The notes beneath the pieces were generated by a model. It did not search any database, was not told where the DNA came from, and saw nothing but the letters and a program-made list of their open reading frames with translations. From the NCBI GenBank assembly GCA_023701085.1, contig JAMPXR010000141.1, positions 1 through 6,600 of the forward strand: 6,600 nt of DNA, given 5' to 3'. Position numbers and translations under genes: made by a program. This document shows, in pieces, positions 1-6,600 of the stretch (positions within the stretch are counted from its first letter, which is position 1; every line of letters begins with the position of its first letter). Origin of the DNA: Ramlibacter sp. Its GTDB lineage: Bacteria; Pseudomonadota; Gammaproteobacteria; Burkholderiales; Burkholderiaceae_C.

Positions 1-624
1 CAACAGAAGGTCGATTTCGCCTGGATTTGCGACTACCCCTACGTGGCGCTCAGGAACGAGGTCCGGCTGCTGGCGGTTGCGCTCAACCAGGGCAAACCGA
101 CCTACGGGGCCTACCTGATCGTCCCGGCGCGCGACAGCCGCACCCGCAGCATCGTCGACCTCAAAGGGGCGGTTTTCGCTTACTCCGACCCTTACTCCAA
201 CACCGGCTACCTGGTCCCGCGGTACGAAATCAAGCAAGGCGGGGAGGACCCGAAAAGCTTTTTCAAGCGCAGCTTTTTCACCTGGTCCCATCGCAAGGCG
301 ATCGAGGCCGTCGCCGCGGGCGTGGCGCAGGGCGCCTCGGTGGATAGCTACGTCTGGAACACATTGAACAGGGTGCGACCGGACATCACCGCCAGGACGC
401 GGGTCGTGTTGTCCTCGAAGGAATACGGCTTTCCGCCGATCGTCGCCCACCGCGATGTTTCCAACGCGGACTTTGTCCGGATGCAAACCGTCCTGATGGA
501 CATGAAGAACGACCCGCAGGGCCGAGGCCTGCTCGAGCGGCTTCATCTTGGCGGTTTCATCCAGGGTTCGCCCGCGCTTTACGACGGCGTTGCCGAGATG
601 ATGAGATTGTTCGGCGAGATTTGA
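1..624 (+). CDS. PhnD-like periplasmic substrate-binding protein (5' truncated by window)
   Basis: The frame is open from base 1 and ends at TGA 622-624, giving 207 residues. Family members are usually about 270-310 residues, so the signal peptide and first lobe lie outside the window. The sequence fits the phosphate/phosphite/phosphonate (PhnD/SsuA-type) binding fold: VDFAWICDYPYV at visible residues 4-15, LVPRYEI after a SDPYSNTGY segment, then SHRKAIEAVAAGVAQGASVDSY, a typical hinge and second-lobe pattern. Such proteins bind small oxyanions in the periplasm, either for an ABC importer or as the sensory partner of a kinase. No permease or ATPase gene follows. Instead the stop overlaps the start of a histidine kinase, so a sensory role is the better inference. 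The visible part has only one cysteine (visible residue 10), in the binding-lobe motif, which recalls the thiol-dependent arsenite sensor AioX. The ligand cannot be read from the sequence. Confidence 0.87.
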   Translation, partial: QQKVDFAWICDYPYVALRNEVRLLAVALNQGKPTYGAYLIVPARDSRTRSIVDLKGAVFAYSDPYSNTGYLVPRYEIKQGGEDPKSFFKRSFFTWSHRKAIEAVAAGVAQGASVDSYVWNTLNRVRPDITARTRVVLSSKEYGFPPIVAHRDVSNADFVRMQTVLMDMKNDPQGRGLLERLHLGGFIQGSPALYDGVAEMMRLFGEI

Positions 625-2061
625 TGCGCCTGTTCGATCTGAGTTTGCGCTTCAAGATGCCCCTTTGGGGGGGCGGCCTGATCCTGGCCACCGCGATCGC
701 CTTGTCGGGTTCGTTCGCCGTGCAGGCCTGGGACAACCTGAACGAAGACATCCTGAAGAACGCCGAGGAATTGGGACGCATCACGGCGCACACGCTCTTT
801 CCGGTGCTGCTGCACGATGACCTGTGGAAGGCTTTCGAAGTCGTTTCCTCGCCTTATGCCGCCAATCCGGAAGCGGCTCTGGCCGAGACGCTGACGGTCC
901 TGGACACCGCCAACAGGGTCTATGTTTCGTCCCGTCCCGAGCAGCAGCCGGTCCTCAGCGAGCTGGCGTCGCTGGGGGTCGACCACGACCTGCTGAACGG
1001 CGTGCTGCCGCTGGCGGCGGACGCCGGCATTTTCGTGCGCGACGCCCGCGATGCGCAGCACATCTACGTTGCCGTCCCGATCGCCAGCGACGGCGTGCGG
1101 CTGGGCACGCTGCTCGTCACATACAACAAGTCGCTTCACGGGCAGCGATTCCTGCTGCTTCTGAAACGCTCCGCGTGGATCACGCTGCTGGTGCTCGCGG
1201 TGCTGCTTCCCGTCACCGCCTGGTGGGGGCACCGCATGATGCAGCCGATGCGGCTGGTGACCGAGCGCATCAGCCGCATCGGAACCGGTGAACTGGAGCC
1301 CCTGGATCCTTCCTTCTACCCTTATCGCGACGAGATGGGCATGCTCTTCCTGGCCTATGAGGAGATGGTGTCCAAGTTGCGCGAAAAGGCCGAGTTCGAG
1401 AAGGAAGTGGTCGAGAGCGAGCGCATGGCGGCGGTGGGGCGGCTGAGCGCCAGCGTGGCCCATGAGATCAACAATCCCCTGGGCGGGATGCTCAACGCCA
1501 TCAGCACCCTCAAGCGCCACGGCCCGGCGGATCCGCTGACGCAAAGAACGGTTTCGCTGCTGGAACGCGGCCTCTCGCAAGTGCGCGAGACGGTCGCCGC
1601 GCTGTTGATCCAGACCAAGGCCAAGAATCGCCCGCTGACCCCGAACGACTTCGAAGACATCCGTATCCTGGTGACTCCGGCGGCGAACAAGCAGGCCACG
1701 CAGATCGGGTGGTCGGTCGTCCTGCCCGACACGGTCTCCCTGCCCGCGACGCTGCTGCGCCAGGTGCTGATCAACCTGATGCTCAACGCCATTGCCGCCG
1801 CCGGCCGGGACGGCAGGGTGGGCGTGTCCGCCCACGTTGACGCAGGGCAGTTCGTGCTGGAGGTCGGAAACAATGGCAAGCCGCTGCTGCCGGAGCAACT
1901 GAGCCGCCTGTTCGAGCCGTTCACGAGGTTTTCAGAGCAGGGCCACGGGCTCGGCCTTTGGATCTGCTCCACCATCGTGAAAGAGCTGGGCGGCACGATA
2001 GACGCCGAGTCCAATCTCGGCCTGACCCGCTTCACCGTCATCATTCCTCTGGACCGTGCAC

Positions 2062-3390
<1,329 letters not shown>

Positions 3391-3400
3391 GCGAGGGCGG

Positions 3401-3427
3401 GTCGCCGGCCTCGAGGTCGCCGGCGAC
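3401..3427. terminator. GC-rich hairpin between convergent genes
   Basis: A perfect 9-bp inverted repeat, GTCGCCGGC (3401-3409) with GCCGGCGAC (3419-3427), encloses a 9-base loop in the 63-bp gap between the convergent regulator and rhodanese genes. It is symmetric, so it could form in both transcripts. No run of T follows on either strand, so it is not a classical intrinsic terminator. It may block readthrough or protect 3' ends. The loop sequence CTCGAGGTC recurs at 3447-3455, across the rhodanese stop codon. Confidence 0.4.
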
Positions 3428-3453
3428 ATGACCGACGTTGGGGCGGCTCGAGG

Positions 3454-4608
3454 TCAGCGGCTCGCGAAAGTGTGCTCGCCCGTGGGCGTCCACGTGATCT
3501 TCGCGTCGAGGAACATGGTCTTCACCTCGGGCCGGTACATCTTGACCATGTCATGGGCTTCGCCGCTGCGCCCGCCCGCGCCGCAGAAGAACACGATGGT
3601 CTTGCCCGTGGGCAGCTTGTCGAGGTTCTTTTCGAGGGTGTTGACCGGCATGTTGATCGCGCCCTTGAAGGTGCCGGAGGCGAACTCTCGCGGCTCGCGC
3701 ACATCGACCAGGTGCACGCTGGCCGGCGCCTCGCGGTAGATCCGCTCGAACGAGGCCACGGCGATGGTGCCCGGCTCCTTGCCGGCCACCAGTGCCGGCG
3801 CCGCAGGTGCGGCCGCTGCCGCGTCGGGCCCGGGTCCGAAGGCTTTTTCCCACCCGGGGTAGCCCTCGGGCACGACCTTCACGTTGGTGTAGCCGAGCTT
3901 GATCGCCTTTTCGGCCGAATCGTTGCTCAGCTTGCAGGCGAGTCCGTCGCAATAGAAGTACAGCGGCGCCGCCTTGTCGGCGGGCAGGCGTTCGGCGGCG
4001 AGCTTGTCGAACTGCGAGTCGGGCAGACTGATGGCCCCCGGGATGTGGCCCTTGTCGTACTTGCGCTCCTTGGGCCGTGCGTCGATCAGCGTCATCGGGG
4101 CCTTCGCATCCAGCAGCTGCTTGACGTGCGCGACGCTGACGGCGTGCAGGTTGCCTTGCTTGATCCAGTCCGGAAATCCCTCCGCGTAGACGCGGATGTT
4201 CGTGTATCCCAGCTTCTCCGCCTTGAAGGCCGAGTTGTGGCTGAGGATGCACGCCGGACCGTCGCAATAGAAGATCAGCAGCTGGCCCTTGTCGGCCGGC
4301 AGCAGGGCGGGCGCCAGCTTTTCGAATTGCGAATCGGGGATGTTGATGGCGGTCGGGATGTGGCCCACGTCGTACTTGCGCGCCGCCGGCCGCGCATCGA
4401 CGATGGTCGCGCCCTGCGCTTTGGGCAGCACGGCGTGGGGCTTGACAAAGCCGGCGTCGACCTGCTTGGGGTACCAGTCGGCCTTGGACGGCTGCGCCAG
4501 CACCGGCGGTTCGCCGGCCGCGTACGAGACGCCGCCCGAAAGCAGCGCGCCCAGCAGCAAAGCCGCCGAGAGCGCGCTCACGATGGCCATTCCGGAATGC
4601 TTCTTCAT
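3454..4608 (-). CDS. Secreted triple-rhodanese-domain protein (periplasmic sulfurtransferase-like)
   Basis: 384 residues. The N-terminus is a Sec signal peptide (MKKHSGMAIV, then a hydrophobic stretch of Ala and Leu, cleavage probably near residues 30-31). Three rhodanese folds follow. Domain 1 covers about residues 60-152, with loop Cys115-D-G-P-A-Cys120. Domain 2 covers about 158-257, with loop Cys220-D-G-L-A-Cys225. After an Ala/Pro-rich linker at about 260-276, domain 3 covers about 282-384, with canonical loop Cys342-GAGGRS. Each domain also has its own D-A/V-R motif and a GHIP- or GTFKGAINMP-type strand. Domains 1 and 2 match at roughly 54 of 85 positions by eye, so they come from an internal duplication. 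Rhodaneses carry sulfane sulfur as a cysteine persulfide. Here this would occur in the periplasm, perhaps delivering to or taking from the co-encoded cytochrome's pathway. The start is fixed by AGGAGA five bases upstream; the frame stays open further 5' but only through the cytochrome gene. The actual substrate is unknown. Confidence 0.93.
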   Translation of the reverse strand: MKKHSGMAIVSALSAALLLGALLSGGVSYAAGEPPVLAQPSKADWYPKQVDAGFVKPHAVLPKAQGATIVDARPAARKYDVGHIPTAINIPDSQFEKLAPALLPADKGQLLIFYCDGPACILSHNSAFKAEKLGYTNIRVYAEGFPDWIKQGNLHAVSVAHVKQLLDAKAPMTLIDARPKERKYDKGHIPGAISLPDSQFDKLAAERLPADKAAPLYFYCDGLACKLSNDSAEKAIKLGYTNVKVVPEGYPGWEKAFGPGPDAAAAAPAAPALVAGKEPGTIAVASFERIYREAPASVHLVDVREPREFASGTFKGAINMPVNTLEKNLDKLPTGKTIVFFCGAGGRSGEAHDMVKMYRPEVKTMFLDAKITWTPTGEHTFASR

Positions 4609-4613
4609 CGTTT

Positions 4614-4619
4614 TCTCCT
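4614..4619 (-). promoter_or_regulatory. Ribosome binding site of the triple-rhodanese gene
   Basis: Read on the minus strand, AGGAGA lies five bases before the ATG at 4608-4606. It is the strongest Shine-Dalgarno match in the window and sits in the 29-base gap after the cytochrome stop. It decides the start within a much longer open frame. The gap holds no terminator, so both genes are probably on one message. Confidence 0.8.
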
Positions 4620-4637
4620 GAAAGATCGATTCGCGCG

Positions 4638-5042
4638 TCAACCGCAATTGGCCGGCGCCTCGCCGTCCTTGGCGCCCCGCAGCAGGAAGGCCTTGATGTC
4701 CTCGAAGAGTTCGGCCTCCGGCACCTGGGCCATCCGCTCCGCCGCCTTGTTGCCGGACTTGATGCTTGCGCGGTACGCGGTGCTGACATAGGACCTGACC
4801 GTGTCCTTGCCCTTGGCATGCCTGTCCGCCTGCAGGTAGGCGGACCATTCCGCCTGGGTCTTGCTGCTGGGCTCGATGAACCCCATGGGCGTGCCCGAGT
4901 GGCATGCGGTGCAGACGCTGCGGTAATAGATGCGGCCGCGCCGCCAGTCGGCCTCGTCGGCTCGCGCCGAAAGCGAAATGGCCACTGTGCTCGCCAGGAA
5001 AACGAGCGCAAAAAACCCTCCTGAAGCGCGTGCTGGCTTCAT
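4638..5042 (-). CDS. Small secreted monohaem c-type cytochrome
   Basis: 134 residues, with a Sec signal peptide (hydrophobic core about residues 9-24, probable cleavage after A-R-A at 26-28) and one haem attachment motif, Cys44-T-A-Cys47-His48. The mature protein is about 106 residues, a normal size for a class I cytochrome c. The likely sixth ligand is Met104, which precedes a C-terminal amphipathic helix (ELFEDIKAFLL), as in class I cytochromes. Met53 (TPMGF), five residues after the haem histidine, is less likely. A further cysteine, Cys133, is the second-last residue. The start is supported by AGAGGT at 5049-5054 (minus strand), six bases upstream. This is the first gene of a two-gene operon with the triple rhodanese, so it probably passes electrons in a periplasmic sulfur reaction; that role is inferred only. 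I do not recognise the exact subfamily. Confidence 0.9.
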   Translation of the reverse strand: MKPARASGGFFALVFLASTVAISLSARADEADWRRGRIYYRSVCTACHSGTPMGFIEPSSKTQAEWSAYLQADRHAKGKDTVRSYVSTAYRASIKSGNKAAERMAQVPEAELFEDIKAFLLRGAKDGEAPANCG

Positions 5043-5074
5043 TGGATGACCTCTCGGAAAGTGATGCAGGAACA

Positions 5075-5090
5075 ATACTGTCAGGAGTAT
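5075..5090. repeat. Inverted repeat over the -10 of the cytochrome promoter
   Basis: ATACT (5075-5079) and AGTAT (5086-5090) form a perfect 5-bp inverted repeat with a 6-base centre. It overlaps the proposed minus-strand -10 element and the expected start site, which is where a repressor or other operator-binding protein would act. The short arms mean chance is a real alternative. Confidence 0.3.
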
Positions 5091-5113
5091 CAAAAATCCT
5101 TGCGCGCCGTCAA
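5086..5113 (-). promoter_or_regulatory. Probable sigma-70-type promoter of the cytochrome/rhodanese operon
   Basis: On the minus strand, TTGACG (5113-5108, five of six matches to the -35 consensus) is followed after 16 bases by GATACT (5091-5086, four of six to the -10), with a TG just before ATACT. The start site would fall near 5079, leaving a leader of about 37 bases. The stretch around 5070-5125 is clearly AT-richer than the rest of the window, which supports a promoter here. No correctly spaced sigma-54 element was found on this strand. Confidence 0.5.
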
Positions 5114-5128
5114 GAATCTCAGGGTTTT

Positions 5129-5157
5129 CCCGCGACAATACGGACCTGAGTCGCGGG
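5129..5157. promoter_or_regulatory. Inverted repeat upstream of the cytochrome promoter (possible regulator site)
   Basis: CCCGCGAC (5129-5136) and GTCGCGGG (5150-5157) form a perfect 8-bp inverted repeat with a 13-base spacer. Half-site centres are 21 bp apart, two helical turns, as expected for a dimer binding one DNA face. It lies about 15 bp upstream of the proposed -35 of the cytochrome operon. The regulator bound is unknown; the NtrC-type protein encoded in this window is one candidate. Confidence 0.35.
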
Positions 5158-5187
5158 CGCCGATGCAGGTGCGCCGCAGGGGTGAAC

Positions 5188-5313
5188 ATGACAAGAACCA
5201 GTGCACCCGGCGCGGCGGTGCCGGGCTGGACGGCCGCCGGGTTTTCGGCGCCGGAGTCCGCGGTTGGGAATGTGCCGACGCGCGTTGCGGGCACTTGTCC
5301 TTGCCCCGTCTGA
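5188..5313 (+). CDS. Possible small ORF, 41 codons, unknown
   Basis: ATG 5188 follows AGGGG at a good distance (five bases) and reads 41 codons to TGA 5311-5313. The product is rich in Ala, Gly and Pro and ends in CPCPV. It has no hydrophobic segment and matches no family I know. It fills part of the otherwise non-coding divergent region, and its stop codon lies inside the FNR-like box. In such GC-rich DNA an open frame of this size is common by chance. The only positive evidence is the ribosome binding site, so this is a weak candidate. Confidence 0.15.
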   Translation: MTRTSAPGAAVPGWTAAGFSAPESAVGNVPTRVAGTCPCPV

Positions 5314-5323
5314 TCTATGTCAA
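5310..5323. promoter_or_regulatory. FNR/Dnr-like binding box upstream of ccmA
   Basis: CTGAT-CTAT-GTCAA matches the FNR consensus TTGAT-N4-ATCAA at eight of ten defined positions, and the Dnr/NNR-type variant TTGAT-N4-GTCAA at nine of ten. The centre is at 5316.5, about 62 bp before the ccmA ATG. Cytochrome c maturation genes are known FNR-family targets in several proteobacteria, so the location makes sense. It is far from the minus-strand promoter (about 237 bp), so it most likely serves ccmA. Confidence 0.5.
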
Positions 5324-5342
5324 CGGGGGTGCCTCCGCGGCG

Positions 5343-5371
5343 TTGGCCGCGGTGTCCTCCTTGCCGACAAT
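5343..5371 (+). promoter_or_regulatory. Candidate ccmA promoter giving a leaderless or near-leaderless message
   Basis: TTGGCC (5343-5348) and GACAAT (5366-5371) are separated by exactly 17 bases, and each matches its sigma-70 consensus at four of six positions. The predicted start, 6-8 bases after the -10, falls at 5377-5379, on or next to the ccmA ATG. This agrees with the lack of a Shine-Dalgarno sequence before ccmA. The FNR-like box centre would then lie near -61.5, the standard class I activator position. The core elements alone are weak. Confidence 0.35.
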
Positions 5372-5378
5372 CCATCCA

Positions 5379-5978
5379 ATGTTGAGCGCTTCCAACTTAA
5401 GCTGCGTGCGTGGGGACCGGACCCTGTTCACCGGCGTCGGCTTCGAGGTCGGCGCCGGGGAGTGGCTGCACGTGCGCGGCGCCAACGGGTGCGGCAAGAC
5501 CAGCCTGCTGCGGCTGCTGGCCGGGCTGTCCAAGCCCGCGCACGGCGAGATCCGCTGGAGCGGCCAGCCGGCCAACGACGACGCCTACCGCGCCGACCTG
5601 CTGTTTCTCGGCCATCACGCCGCCGTGAAGGAAGAGCTCACCGCGCTGGAAAACCTGCAGCTGGCGTCGTCGCTCGACGGCAATCCGCTGCCGCGCGAGG
5701 AGGCCGTGGCCGCCCTGCGGCGCTTCGGCCTGCAGGGGCGTGAAGACCTGCCGGTGCGCTTCCTGTCCGCGGGCCAGAAGCGCCGCGTGCTGCTGGCGCG
5801 CCTGGTCACCCGCAAGGCCAGGCTGTGGGTGCTGGACGAACCTTTCACGGCGCTGGACACGCGGGCGGTCCAGTTCCTCGGCACGCTCATCGGCGAGCAC
5901 CTCGCCGGCGGCGGCACGGCCGTGGTCACCAGCCACCAGGCGATCCCGGTGGCCGGTGGCAAAGGGCTCGACCTGTGA
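5379..5978 (+). CDS. ccmA: Haem exporter ATP-binding protein CcmA
   Basis: 199 residues, close to the usual CcmA length of about 200-210. It is an ABC ATPase: Walker A GANGCGKTS at 34-42, signature LSAGQKRR at 129-136, Walker B LWVLDEP at 149-155 with catalytic Glu154, D-loop ALD, and switch His186. The segment LFLGHHAAVKEELTALENL (about 75-93) is typical of CcmA, with His in place of the normal Q-loop Gln. With CcmB, and with CcmC and CcmD in the family model, it powers release of holo-CcmE so that haem can be attached to apocytochromes in the periplasm. ATG 5379 is chosen because family homology begins at once (LSASNLSCVRG). There is no Shine-Dalgarno sequence before it. The frame is open for 111 more codons upstream, but that stretch shows no family features. 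The stop overlaps ccmB. Confidence 0.95.
   Translation: MLSASNLSCVRGDRTLFTGVGFEVGAGEWLHVRGANGCGKTSLLRLLAGLSKPAHGEIRWSGQPANDDAYRADLLFLGHHAAVKEELTALENLQLASSLDGNPLPREEAVAALRRFGLQGREDLPVRFLSAGQKRRVLLARLVTRKARLWVLDEPFTALDTRAVQFLGTLIGEHLAGGGTAVVTSHQAIPVAGGKGLDL
5961..5966 (+). promoter_or_regulatory. Ribosome binding site deciding the ccmB start
   Basis: AAAGGG at the end of ccmA lies eight bases before GTG 5975, a good Shine-Dalgarno position. The alternative ATG 5984 has only GAAGG two bases upstream, which is too close. This favours the GTG start with a GTGA overlap. Confidence 0.55.
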
Positions 5979-6600
5979 AGGCGATGCTGGCGGTGATGCG
6001 CCGTGACCTGCTCCTGGCGATGCGCCGCAAGACGGAGGTGCTGACGGCGCTGTTCTTCTTCGTGATCGTCACCAGCCTGTTCCCGCTGGGGATCGGGCCC
6101 GAATCCGCGCTGCTGCGCAAGATCGCGCCGGGCGTGCTCTGGGTGGGCGCGCTGCTGGCCACCATGCTGGGCCTGCAGCGCATGTTCGCGAGCGACCACG
6201 CGGACGGCACGCTGGAGCAGATGGTGCTGTCGCCCACCCCGCTGTTTTTCCTGGTGGCCGGCAAGAACGCCGCGCACTGGCTGGTCTGCGGCTTTCCGCT
6301 GGTGCTGCTGGCGCCGCTGCTGGGCATCCAGTTCGACCTGGATGCCGAGTCGCTGGGCGTGCTGACCCTGGGCCTGCTGCTGGGCACGCCGGTGCTGTCG
6401 CTGGTGGGCGCCATAGGCGCCGCGCTGACGCTGGGCGTGCGCGGCGGCGGTGTGCTCCTGAGCCTGCTGGTGCTGCCGCTTTATATTCCCACGCTGATCT
6501 TCGGCGCGGGCGCCGTGCAGGCGCATGCCTCGGGGCTGGGCGCGGGCGGCCACCTGTCGCTGCTGGCCGCGCTGCTGGCGATGGCCCTGTTTTTCGCGCC
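5975..6600 (+). CDS. ccmB: Haem exporter membrane protein CcmB (3' truncated by window)
   Basis: The frame is open from GTG 5975 to the window edge, giving 208 complete codons. CcmB is about 220 residues (E. coli), so perhaps a dozen are missing. It is a polytopic membrane protein and the membrane partner of CcmA. Matches to the family are clear: an N-terminal RRDLLLAMRRK segment, LFPLGIGPE followed by LLRKIAPGVLWVGALL, DGTLEQMVLSP, AHWLVCGFPLVLLAPLLG, LLLGTPVLSLVGAIGAALT, and RGGGVLLSLLVLPLYIPTLI. These run in the same order as in E. coli CcmB. The start overlaps the ccmA stop by four bases (GTGA), with AAAGGG eight bases before; ATG 5984 is the alternative. The rest of the ccm cluster presumably continues beyond the window. 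Confidence 0.95.
   Translation, partial: MKAMLAVMRRDLLLAMRRKTEVLTALFFFVIVTSLFPLGIGPESALLRKIAPGVLWVGALLATMLGLQRMFASDHADGTLEQMVLSPTPLFFLVAGKNAAHWLVCGFPLVLLAPLLGIQFDLDAESLGVLTLGLLLGTPVLSLVGAIGAALTLGVRGGGVLLSLLVLPLYIPTLIFGAGAVQAHASGLGAGGHLSLLAALLAMALFFA

Noticed and set aside
579..1898. Long open frame of 439 codons on the minus strand opposite the kinase
   Set aside because: It is a low-complexity His/Gln/Arg-rich translation with no domain, antisense to a kinase with all expected motifs. It is a GC-bias shadow.
3472..4791. Open frame of 439 codons on the plus strand opposite the rhodanese and cytochrome genes
   Set aside because: It spans two real genes and their gap in antisense and shows no domain, signal peptide or good ribosome site.
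4609..4905. In-frame 99-codon extension of the rhodanese protein
   Set aside because: It runs through the cytochrome gene in another frame. The strong AGGAGA site and the signal peptide at 4608 fix the start.
5224..5237. GG-N10-GC pattern on the plus strand
   Set aside because: The spacing is right, but the TT before GC and most other consensus bases are missing. Such GG/GC pairs are expected by chance in DNA this GC-rich.
5289..5304. Near match to a sigma-54 promoter: GGGCAC, then six bases, then TTGC, plus strand
   Set aside because: Both blocks match well, but the spacing is one base too long (GG to GC separated by 11 rather than 10), and this spacing is strict for sigma-54. It is also far from any start site that fits ccmA.
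5335..5352. CCGCGG repeated at 5335-5340 and 5347-5352 next to the proposed ccmA -35
   Set aside because: Self-complementary GC hexamers are frequent in this sequence; there is no further symmetry or link to a known regulator.
5046..5378. In-frame 111-codon extension upstream of ccmA
   Set aside because: CcmA family homology begins at the ATG at 5379. The extension has no family match, crosses the promoter elements of the divergent operon, and would make the protein much longer than CcmA.

Overview
The window is strongly GC-rich, densely coded Gram-negative DNA. CcmA and CcmB (System I cytochrome c maturation), two-component proteins of proteobacterial type and periplasmic proteins with Sec signals point to a betaproteobacterium, perhaps Burkholderiales. 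That placement is an inference from gene style, not a measured affiliation.

Left half (1-3390, plus strand): a tightly overlapped sensory operon. It starts with the C-terminal two thirds of a PhnD-family periplasmic binding protein, followed by a membrane histidine kinase that shares one base with it, and then an NtrC-type sigma-54 activator that overlaps the kinase by 32 bases. A separate PhnD-like protein plus kinase plus sigma-54 regulator is the layout known from the arsenite-sensing AioX-AioS-AioR and ArxXSR systems. The visible part of the binding protein has a single cysteine, at the start of a binding-lobe motif. No arsenite oxidase gene is present here, so the ligand is open.

Middle (3391-5042): a short convergent gap with a perfect 9-bp hairpin, then a minus-strand two-gene operon. 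The first gene encodes a small monohaem c-type cytochrome. The second encodes a secreted protein with three rhodanese domains: two are near-duplicates with an unusual CDGxxC loop, and the third has a canonical CGAGGRS loop. This looks like a periplasmic sulfur-transfer and redox module. The convergent sensory operon may control it or share its physiology, but no -24/-12 promoter was found in front of it.

Divergent intergenic region (5043-5378): on the minus side there is a sigma-70-like promoter for the cytochrome/rhodanese operon, with one inverted repeat over its -10 element and another upstream. On the plus side there is an FNR/Dnr-like box, and a weak promoter placed so that the ccmA message would be leaderless or nearly so. 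A 41-codon ORF of doubtful status lies between.

Right end (5379-6600, plus strand): ccmA and the start of ccmB, the ABC exporter module of cytochrome c maturation, with a GTGA overlap. ccmB runs off the window about a dozen residues short of its usual end. The product of the divergent cytochrome gene needs this same maturation pathway.
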